NCBI GenBank assembly: GCA_938074045.1 | Contig: CALJGI010000006.1 | Coordinates: 248,001-312,000 of the forward strand | Length of the DNA stretch: 64,000 nt | Origin: an uncultured Halieaceae bacterium | GTDB taxonomy: Bacteria > Pseudomonadota > Gammaproteobacteria > Pseudomonadales > Halieaceae | Direction of reading: 5' to 3' | In this document: positions 52,499 through 59,647 of the stretch, in pieces | How positions within the stretch are numbered: position 1 is the first letter of the stretch | Layout of the letters: every line of letters begins with the position of its first letter | Notes under the pieces: generated by a model | Seen by the model: the letters and a program-made list of their open reading frames with translations, nothing else | Told to the model about the DNA's origin: nothing | Database searches by the model: none | Made by a program: the position numbers and the translations under genes

Positions 52499-53395
52499 CT
52501 AATTTTCCAGAGCCAGTTTTTGCGTGCTGGCCATTTTGTGGTCGCCTACATGTGACCAACCCGGCGGACAGAATGTGTAACCCAGCTTACTTTTAAGATC
52601 AGGGGCGTTCTTGATGTCCTGCCACAGTAGCGACATCTCCCCAAACTGAACGTCCCGCCAGCTCTCGACGTTTACATCACGGGTGATTCCATACTCAACA
52701 GGTTCATCATCCCTCAGCGGTTGCAGCGTGCCCAGGGCCCAGTCCCAGAATAACGTTGTCGCATTGTAATTGGTGTCCATGTAGCGCGGGTTTTTTGCGT
52801 GATGGGCGCGATGATAAGAGGGCGTCTGCATGAAATATTCCAGTATGCCGTAGCGGCGCTTTATCACCCGGGGACTTGCATGCAGCATGCTGCCCCAGAT
52901 CATATCAAAACCATTGATGACGATGACCATCTCCACTGGCACCCCACACAGTGTTGGGACAAAGCCCATGAAAAACGCCATGTAGGGAACTTCCAGCATG
53001 TGGTGGTTATAACCAACCACCATATTGATGGTGTCCGGAGCGTGGTGAGGGGAGTGCAGGCACCACAGCAGGCGGACTTTGTGTGCCAGAAAATGCTGCA
53101 CCCAATACCAGAACTCGTAGATCAATAGGCCCAGGGGCCAGTAATACCACTCCATCCCGAGTTGCAGGGGTGCCAGTTCCTGGCCGAGCAGGCCAAAACC
53201 TGCGGTGCTGAACAGGGGGATGGAAGACAGTGAAACGACGATCACCACATTGCGCGCAGACTGCCAGAAATCATGCTTGAAGCTGACCTGTTTGGATATG
53301 AGGGCAAGCCAAAGCATCTCCAACATGCCATACAAAAACATGATGCTGAGACCGAGGCCTATAATGGCACCTGGTTGGGTATCTTCCATAGTCAT
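52499..53395 (-). CDS. Sterol desaturase / fatty acid hydroxylase family membrane protein
   Basis: 298 residues with about four membrane helices and the di-iron histidine motifs of the family: 'HFLAHKVRLLWCLHSPHHAP' (HX3-4H and HXXHH types), 'YNHHML', and 'SYHRAHHAKNPRYMDTNY'. These enzymes hydroxylate or desaturate lipids and sterols. It is cotranscribed with the SRPBCC gene. Just upstream are three CTATAAC words that resemble the shared operator core of the other operons. Confidence 0.9.
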   Translation of the reverse strand: MTMEDTQPGAIIGLGLSIMFLYGMLEMLWLALISKQVSFKHDFWQSARNVVIVVSLSSIPLFSTAGFGLLGQELAPLQLGMEWYYWPLGLLIYEFWYWVQHFLAHKVRLLWCLHSPHHAPDTINMVVGYNHHMLEVPYMAFFMGFVPTLCGVPVEMVIVINGFDMIWGSMLHASPRVIKRRYGILEYFMQTPSYHRAHHAKNPRYMDTNYNATTLFWDWALGTLQPLRDDEPVEYGITRDVNVESWRDVQFGEMSLLWQDIKNAPDLKSKLGYTFCPPGWSHVGDHKMASTQKLALEN

Positions 53396-53463
53396 TGCAC
53401 GTATCGAGTGAATTTATATGCTATGCACTGTGGAGCTGACGTTCAATACGCTATTTGACCAAT

Positions 53464-53490
53464 CTATAACTAGAACCTATAACCTATAAC
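53464..53490. promoter_or_regulatory. Three CTATAAC words upstream of the sterol desaturase operon
   Basis: CTATAAC occurs at 53464-53470, 53477-53483 and 53484-53490, the last two in direct tandem. The same heptamer is the centre of AGCTATAACAG found in three other intergenic regions of this window. It lies 70-95 bp upstream of the leftward desaturase gene. Confidence 0.4.
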
Positions 53491-53501
53491 CGGAAGCGCT
53501 C

Positions 53502-55010
53502 TCAGTTCAGTACCAGTTTGCGCCTGCTTACGTAGTCCTCCAGAGCTTCGTTGACTGCAGGATCCAACTCGGGTTGCTCGTATTCGCGCAGTAGCGTTTT
53601 CCAGATGGTGTTGGCGCGCGTTGCGGCATCAATGCTGCCGGCTTCTTCCCAGGCTTCAAAGTTTTGCCGGTTCGAGAGCATGGGAGCGTAGAACGCGGTT
53701 TCGAACCTTTCCAGGGTGTGCTGGGTTCCGAAGTGATGTCCTCCCGGGCCGACCTCAGCAATGGCGTCCAGCGCCAATTGGTCGTCGTCGGTAGCGATGG
53801 ATTGGCAGGTTTCCGCCATCATCTGGAGCATTTCTGCGTCGATGATGAGTTTTTCAAAGGACGCGGTAAGACCACTCTCCATCCATCCGGCGGCGTGATT
53901 GACCAGATTGGCGTGTCCCATGACGGCTCCCCACAGTGACATAGCGCTTTCGTAGGCAGCCTGGGCGTCGACGCAGTTGGCGGAGTTGGTATTGCTGGAT
54001 CGCAACGGCAAACCCAGTTTACGTGCGATTTGACCACTGGCAAACGCCGCCTTGGTGTATTCAGGTGTTCCCAGCGCAGGTGCACCGCTCTGCATATCGA
54101 CATTGGAGGCGAAGGATCCGTACAGAATGGGTGCTCCGGGTCGCACGCACTGGGTCAGGGTGGCCACGGCCAGAACCTCGGCGGTTTGTTGCACCAGGGT
54201 GCCTGCCAGGGTAGCCGGACTCATCGATCCCGCCAGGGTGAAAGGCGTGATACAACATGCCTGTCCATTTGCTGCCAGCTCAAAAACCGCTTCGGTCATG
54301 GGTATATCCAGCTGTAGCGGAGAGTTGGTGTTGATTATGGCGAGTATGGCTGGATCCCTTGCCAGTTCCTCCCGGTTTATGCCGAGCGCAATGCAGGCCA
54401 TTTCTACACAGTCGTAAGTCCGTTCATGGCCCAACGCGTAGGCCTGACAGTTCTTGTCGAGCAGCTGCCATTGGGCGAGATACAAATCGAGGTGGCGGGT
54501 TTCCGCCGGTAAATCCATGGGTTCAAAACAGCCACCGCCCTCCTGGTGAATGATGTTCAAGCTCTGAACCAATTTGAGGTAGTCGCGCATATCCTCCAGG
54601 GTCCCTGGTCGGCGCCCTCGATCCAGGTCGCTGCAAAATGCGGGTCCGCCGACGCTGTTGAACACAATATGACTGCCACCTATATGTAGATTCCGCTCTG
54701 GGTTTCTGGCGCGTAGCGCAAAGGTTGATGGGGCGTGAGAGAGCTTTTCCCGAACCAGATCCCGGTCTATTTTCACCATCATGTCGTCTTCGGAACACTC
54801 GGCGCCCTCCCGACGCATGAGGTCGCGGCTACCGGGTTCGAGAAACCGCATACCGTTGGATTCCAATACGAACAGAGCGCTCTGTATGATCGCCTCAACC
54901 TGGTCCGCACTGAGTATTTCGATCGGCGAATAGGGGTTGATCACAGGCTGCCATGGCAGTTGCTTAACCGCCGCCAGGGTGCGCTTGCTTCTTCCACTGC
55001 GTCGAGTCAT
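53502..55010 (-). CDS. Trimethylamine/betaine methyltransferase (MttB) family protein, non-pyrrolysine
   Basis: 502 residues, near the usual 480-500. 'ILSADQVEAIIQSALFVLESNGMRFLEPGS'-type N-terminus (in part), 'GGPAFCSDLDRGRRPGTLEDM', 'GAPILYGSFASNVDMQSGAPALG' and 'GPGGHHFGTQHTLERFE' are MttB-family regions. The frame is complete without an in-frame amber, so it is a non-pyrrolysine member. Known relatives demethylate glycine betaine or similar quaternary amines onto a corrinoid protein; no corrinoid protein or activase is seen nearby. Confidence 0.85.
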   Translation of the reverse strand: MTRRSGRSKRTLAAVKQLPWQPVINPYSPIEILSADQVEAIIQSALFVLESNGMRFLEPGSRDLMRREGAECSEDDMMVKIDRDLVREKLSHAPSTFALRARNPERNLHIGGSHIVFNSVGGPAFCSDLDRGRRPGTLEDMRDYLKLVQSLNIIHQEGGGCFEPMDLPAETRHLDLYLAQWQLLDKNCQAYALGHERTYDCVEMACIALGINREELARDPAILAIINTNSPLQLDIPMTEAVFELAANGQACCITPFTLAGSMSPATLAGTLVQQTAEVLAVATLTQCVRPGAPILYGSFASNVDMQSGAPALGTPEYTKAAFASGQIARKLGLPLRSSNTNSANCVDAQAAYESAMSLWGAVMGHANLVNHAAGWMESGLTASFEKLIIDAEMLQMMAETCQSIATDDDQLALDAIAEVGPGGHHFGTQHTLERFETAFYAPMLSNRQNFEAWEEAGSIDAATRANTIWKTLLREYEQPELDPAVNEALEDYVSRRKLVLN

Positions 55011-55099
55011 GTTCGTGTTTCCAGCTTGCTACCGGTAATGTCTTGGAGTCGTGGGCGACTATTCGTATAGAATGATCGCACTAGTATGGAGAGGATGCT

Positions 55100-55564
55100 A
55101 TGACCCAATCTAAGTCAATGGATTCGCCCGGTAAGGCCGCGCCACACTGGATTCTCAAATTGATGTCCCGTTTGCATCCGGCCCTGAACAGTCTCACGGG
55201 TGGGCGGGCATTTAATACCCTGGCCGGATCAGAGACCTGCTTTGTGACAATGATCGGTGCTAAGACTGGTAAAAAGCGCATTGTCCCCCTGTTGCATCTG
55301 CCCCATGAGGATGGCGTTATTTTGGTCGCGTCCCAGACCGGTAGAGATGAGCATCCTGCCTGGTATGCCAATCTTCGGAAAAACCCTGATGTTGAGATCA
55401 AGCATCGGGGGACCTCTGTGATGATGCACGCACGGGAAGTGGGGGATGAGGAGAGAGCTGCGCTGTGGCCGGTGTGTGAGGCTCTGTATCCAGATTTTGT
55501 GCAGTATCGCGCCAGAACTGAGCGCGAAATTCCCATATTCTACTGTGAGCAGAATAGCACTTAG
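55100..55564 (+). CDS. Ddn-type (deazaflavin/F420-dependent nitroreductase family) protein
   Basis: 154 residues in a split-barrel flavin fold: 'FVTMIGAKTGKKRIVPLLHLPHEDGVILVAS' (in part), 'DEHPAWYANLRKNPDVEI' and 'CEALYPDFVQYRARTEREIPIF' are characteristic of the mycobacterial Ddn / DUF385 family, whose members use F420H2. Proteobacterial members may use another flavin. It is a single gene with GGAGAGG before the ATG. The acylase gene follows after 67 bp. Confidence 0.82.
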   Translation: MTQSKSMDSPGKAAPHWILKLMSRLHPALNSLTGGRAFNTLAGSETCFVTMIGAKTGKKRIVPLLHLPHEDGVILVASQTGRDEHPAWYANLRKNPDVEIKHRGTSVMMHAREVGDEERAALWPVCEALYPDFVQYRARTEREIPIFYCEQNST

Positions 55565-55631
55565 CGGACGCTATTCCTGTTATGAAGTAGATGGTTCGAT
55601 ACTCGAATTTGTTGGTGGGTGGAGGAGATTG

Positions 55632-57992
55632 ATGTTTTCGTGTGCTAGCTGGATAAGGTGTCCGTTGCTGATCTTGACGGCTACGTTACCGCTGATTTAT
55701 TCCTGTGCACAACTGGATCATGGGTCAGCGTCTAACCATTCGTTGATCAAAAGCTCGTCTTATCAGGCCACTCTTTATCGGACAGAGGGTGGCATCCCTC
55801 ACGTGGTCGCCAGTGACTGGGCTGGATTGGGCTACGGCCAGGGCTACGCCTCGGCTCAGGATCATTACTGTGCGCTGGCCCGAAACATTCTGAAATTCAG
55901 AGCACAGCTTGCTGCCAATTTTGGACCACAGAATGGCAATCTGCAGTCGGATCTGTTCTACCAATTACAGATCGAAGAAGGTCTCTACGATGTGGCGGTT
56001 CAGCCCGAGTTCGAGGCTCTGTGGGCGGGGTTTGCCACCGGTTTCAATCGTTATCAGCGCGAACATCCGGCGAACAGTGTCAGTGACCCCGCCTGTGCTG
56101 GAGCATCCTGGATGGTATCCATGACCGCGGATGACGTGCGGCGATTCAACCTGACCCCGGCTTTTTTACAGGGCTTTGCGCCGCTGTTGGTCGCTGCCGC
56201 ACCGCCGGATAAAGGTGAAGTCACCATCAATGACGCAGAGATTGATGCTGCAAACAGGCTGCTTGCTCATGTAGAGCAACTCCCAGAAAAGGGCAGTAAC
56301 GGTGTTGCTATAGGCAGAGACCTTAGTACCGATGGCAGAGGCCTGTTGTACGCCAATCCGCATCTGCATTGGCACGAATTCGATTTTCGCATGTACGGCA
56401 TGCACCATATTATTCCCGGCCACTACAACATGCTGGGGGCAAACCAGGCACAGCGGGCCAATGTGGGATTTGGTACCAATGGCCATGTGGCATGGACCAA
56501 CACGGTATCGGTGGCGATGGACTTCACGTTCTACCAACTGGAGTTGGTGCCCAGTGATGCCATGGCCTATCGGTTTGATGATGAGGCGCGCAGAATATCC
56601 CCGGTCCCGGTGACGGTGCAGGTGCGACAAGAGGATGGTGCCACCGTCGCAGTGGAGCATGTCTTTTATCGTTCCCACCAGGGTTGGCTGGTCGGTGGGC
56701 GGATGAACTGGGATGATAAGCATGCCTACAGCCTGCGCATTGCAGACGAAGGTGCGCGAGGTTTTCAGGGTGGCGCACTGGCGTTTGCCCAGGCGAAATC
56801 GGTGCGGGATATCAAGGCGGCGAACAATTTCTACCAGCATACTGCCGGTGTAAACACCATTGCAGCGGATGCCAATGGCGAGGTGCTCTATGGCGATCTG
56901 GGCCCCGTGGTCAATCTCTCGGATGAGCAACTCGCTGCCTGTCGTTTGTTTGGGCAGGTGATGCGGGGCAATAGCAGCAGCTGTGACTGGAATGATGCGA
57001 AGGATGGCGCGGCCCCTGGTTTGCTTGGTGCTGGTGAACAGCCGTATTTATATAGAACTGATTTTGTAACCAATTCAAATGACAGTTATTGGCTGGCCAA
57101 TCCGACTACGCCACTCACCGGATTTCCTGAGGTACATGGCGATACCCGCACCGAGAGACGGATGCGAACCCGATCGGGATTGCAGATGATAGCGGCACGA
57201 CAGGCGGGTACCGACGGGTTACCGGGAAACCGTTTTGATCGACATTCACTTGCTGAACGCATGCTCAGCAATCAGAACCTGGCTGGCCAGTTGTTGCGGG
57301 ACGATCTGGTTGTGCTGTGCGACCGTTATCCCCGGGTTACGTTTAATGATCAGAGTGTGGATTTGTCTGAGGCTTGTGAGGTGCTGCAAAATTGGGACTT
57401 GAAATCAAACCTGGAATCCGTTGGCGCTCATCTGTTTCGCGAATTTGTTGCCGCGGCGCGGCAACCATCAGATGGCCGTGGATTACTGCCAGGCTCCCTG
57501 GCTCTCGCCATTCCTTTTGATAGCAACGATCCGGTATACACGCCGGAAGGATTGAATATTGAGGACAGCGCCGCGGCGCTAGTTGCTCTCGGCACGGCGG
57601 TCGTCAAGTTGAAGGGGGCGGGCATTCCGCTGGAGGCAAAGCTGGGTGATATTCAGGGTGTAACCCGCAACGGCGCATGGATACCCTTGCACGGTGCCGA
57701 TGATATGGAAGGCGTGTTCAATAAAATGTCCTTCGCCTTTGATGAGCAAAAGGGTTATCCGGAAGTCACCGGGTCGAGTGGTAGCTGGATACAGGTGTCT
57801 CATGTGGCTGGTGACGACACCCGTGTCATGGCACTGGCTACCTACTCCCAGTCTACCGACAGTACCTCACCACACTACGTGGACATGACTCGGCGTTTTT
57901 CACAGAAACAGCTGATCGATATACCGTTTTTACTGGATGACGTACAGGCGGCGGCGCTGAGTAAGGTGGAGCTGTTGGAAAGCCGTCAGTAA
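55632..57992 (+). CDS. Penicillin acylase-family Ntn hydrolase, predicted lipoprotein
   Basis: I start at ATG 55632 (GGAGGAG seven bases upstream), giving 786 residues; the frame is open to 55446 but that part overlaps the Ddn gene. A lipoprotein-like signal ends in 'LIYSC' (Cys25). The precursor follows the usual plan: alpha chain, then the autocatalytic site with Ser222 in 'EKGSNGVAIG' starting the beta chain, and 'FGTNGHVAWTNTVS'. Such enzymes remove acyl chains from beta-lactams, N-acyl-homoserine lactones or other amides. Envelope location suggests action on an external amide. Confidence 0.9.
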   Translation: MFSCASWIRCPLLILTATLPLIYSCAQLDHGSASNHSLIKSSSYQATLYRTEGGIPHVVASDWAGLGYGQGYASAQDHYCALARNILKFRAQLAANFGPQNGNLQSDLFYQLQIEEGLYDVAVQPEFEALWAGFATGFNRYQREHPANSVSDPACAGASWMVSMTADDVRRFNLTPAFLQGFAPLLVAAAPPDKGEVTINDAEIDAANRLLAHVEQLPEKGSNGVAIGRDLSTDGRGLLYANPHLHWHEFDFRMYGMHHIIPGHYNMLGANQAQRANVGFGTNGHVAWTNTVSVAMDFTFYQLELVPSDAMAYRFDDEARRISPVPVTVQVRQEDGATVAVEHVFYRSHQGWLVGGRMNWDDKHAYSLRIADEGARGFQGGALAFAQAKSVRDIKAANNFYQHTAGVNTIAADANGEVLYGDLGPVVNLSDEQLAACRLFGQVMRGNSSSCDWNDAKDGAAPGLLGAGEQPYLYRTDFVTNSNDSYWLANPTTPLTGFPEVHGDTRTERRMRTRSGLQMIAARQAGTDGLPGNRFDRHSLAERMLSNQNLAGQLLRDDLVVLCDRYPRVTFNDQSVDLSEACEVLQNWDLKSNLESVGAHLFREFVAAARQPSDGRGLLPGSLALAIPFDSNDPVYTPEGLNIEDSAAALVALGTAVVKLKGAGIPLEAKLGDIQGVTRNGAWIPLHGADDMEGVFNKMSFAFDEQKGYPEVTGSSGSWIQVSHVAGDDTRVMALATYSQSTDSTSPHYVDMTRRFSQKQLIDIPFLLDDVQAAALSKVELLESRQ

Positions 57993-57993
57993 G

Positions 57994-58791
57994 TCAGCGA
58001 CCCTGCCATTTGGGCTTACGCTTTTCCATAAAGGCGTTTAGTCCTTCGCTGATATCCGCGCTCTTCATCATCCTCTCCAGCGCTGGAAACTGATTGTCTT
58101 CCTGCGCCTGCATGGCCTGTTCTACATTGGGGTATCGCAGACCTTCCAGTGCGCACTGTTTGGTGGCGCGAATCGAGAGCGGAGAGCATTTCAGAATACG
58201 CTTGGCATAGGCGCGGGCTGTCGAAATAACATCGGCGGCGGGTACGACTTCATTAACCAGTCCAAGACTGTAAGCTTTGTCGGCGTCGATGAAGTCTGCG
58301 GTCAACAAAATTCCCATCGCTGGTTTCAGGCCGATTTCCCGCACCAGCCTGTGCATGCCGCTGGCGACGGCGGCAGCCCCTATTTTTGGTTCTGGCAGGC
58401 CGAACTGTGCGGTATCGGCGGCAATTATGATGTCGGAAGACAGCGCAATTTCAAATCCGCCACCCAAAGCTAACCCGTTGACCGCGGCAATGATCGGTTT
58501 TATACAGCTGAAGCGACTGGTCAAGCCGCCGTAGCCACTGGGTGGGACAAGATAGTCATCTCCGGTTTCGGCATCGACCATGGCGGAAATATCGCCGCCA
58601 GCGCAGAAGGCAGCGTCACCTGCCCCGGTAACGATAGCGACCCAAAGTTCGTCATCCTCCTCGAAAACGTCGAAGGCGTGTGCCATTTCGGCATGCGTGG
58701 CGGGATTTAGTGCATTCATCACGTCGGGGCGATTTATCGTCACCTGGTATAGACGGTCTTCGCGCTCGACGGTTATGTTTATGTATTTCAT
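57994..58791 (-). CDS. Enoyl-CoA hydratase/isomerase family protein
   Basis: Start at ATG 58791 (265 residues), six bases behind GGAG; the ATG four codons upstream has no ribosome site. The oxyanion-hole segments are 'AAFCAGGDISAMVD' and 'NGLALGGGFEIALSSDIIIA', and a Glu in 'FGLPEPKIGAAAVASG' is a candidate catalytic acid. It is third in the operon OYE-SDR-hydratase, a set that fits beta-oxidation of an unsaturated acyl-CoA. Confidence 0.92.
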   Translation of the reverse strand: MKYINITVEREDRLYQVTINRPDVMNALNPATHAEMAHAFDVFEEDDELWVAIVTGAGDAAFCAGGDISAMVDAETGDDYLVPPSGYGGLTSRFSCIKPIIAAVNGLALGGGFEIALSSDIIIAADTAQFGLPEPKIGAAAVASGMHRLVREIGLKPAMGILLTADFIDADKAYSLGLVNEVVPAADVISTARAYAKRILKCSPLSIRATKQCALEGLRYPNVEQAMQAQEDNQFPALERMMKSADISEGLNAFMEKRKPKWQGR

Positions 58792-58845
58792 GCTGTACTC
58801 CATAACGGGATGATGACAATGATGAATGCCAGACCCTGAGAAGTA

Positions 58846-59604
58846 TCAGCGAACGGCACCACCCCCGTCCACCGATAGCAATTGTCCCGTGATAAAGCTG
58901 GCGCGATCCGACAGTAAAAATACCACGGCTTCGGCTATTTCATCAGGTTCACCAAGGCGGTTCATCACGGCCTGTCTTTCCAGCCCCTTTCTTTTTTCGG
59001 GCTGCTCCTCAAAATAGTGCTCCAGTGCGGGGGTGCGAATCACTCCCGGTGAGACGGCATTGATTCTGATTGCCTGGCTGCCATATTCGGCAGCAGAACT
59101 CTTGGTCAATAGGTTCACGCCACCTTTTGCCGCAGCGTAAGCAGTGTTGAAGGGTTGCCCCCGTAGTGAGGCGTTGGAAGAAATATTTACGATAGCACCA
59201 CCCCCGTGATTCAGCATGGTGGCTATTTCATACTTCATACACAACCAGGTGTTAGTCAGACACATTTCCAGGGTGTGATCAAAAATGTCTCTCTCGTACT
59301 CGTGTATGGGCCCGGAGCCCTTGCTCAATGCCGCAGCATTACAGGCCACATCCAATCTGCCATAGTGCTCCACCGCTATGGCCACTGTCTTTTCAACCGC
59401 AGTTTCATCACTGACATCACCCTTGACGAAGATGGCGTCGCCACCCTGCGCATTCACCAGGCCAGCAGTTTCCTCTCCGCTCTCGGGATTGAAATCGGCA
59501 ACGACTACACTGGCACCCTCACGCGCACAGGCCAATGCGATGGCGCGGCCGATGCCACCTCCCGCACCGGTTATCAGAGCGATTTTGTTTTCCAGTAGCA
59601 GCAT
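58846..59604 (-). CDS. SDR oxidoreductase
   Basis: 252 residues: 'TGAGGGIGRAIALA', Ser in 'NISSNASLRG', Tyr/Lys in 'YAAAKGGVNLL' and 'FITGQLLSVDGG'. GAGGAC precedes the ATG. It is the middle gene of the OYE-SDR-hydratase operon and could be the 3-hydroxyacyl-CoA or hydroxy-substrate dehydrogenase of that route. It is similar to the SDR at 42606-43373. Confidence 0.88.
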   Translation of the reverse strand: MLLLENKIALITGAGGGIGRAIALACAREGASVVVADFNPESGEETAGLVNAQGGDAIFVKGDVSDETAVEKTVAIAVEHYGRLDVACNAAALSKGSGPIHEYERDIFDHTLEMCLTNTWLCMKYEIATMLNHGGGAIVNISSNASLRGQPFNTAYAAAKGGVNLLTKSSAAEYGSQAIRINAVSPGVIRTPALEHYFEEQPEKRKGLERQAVMNRLGEPDEIAEAVVFLLSDRASFITGQLLSVDGGGAVR

Positions 59605-59647
59605 GTGATTGTCCTCGGTTAAATCTTCGTTGATTTCAATTTATGGT

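Noticed and set aside
53502-55010. Pyrrolysine-dependent trimethylamine methyltransferase
   Set aside because: The frame runs 502 codons without an internal amber, so pyrrolysine is not used.
55446-55631. Upstream extension of the acylase gene
   Set aside because: It overlaps the end of the Ddn-like gene and would hide the signal peptide; ATG 55632 has a strong ribosome site.
56166-56930. Open frame of 254 codons on the minus strand
   Set aside because: Antisense to the penicillin acylase gene, which has clear motifs; no recognisable features of its own.
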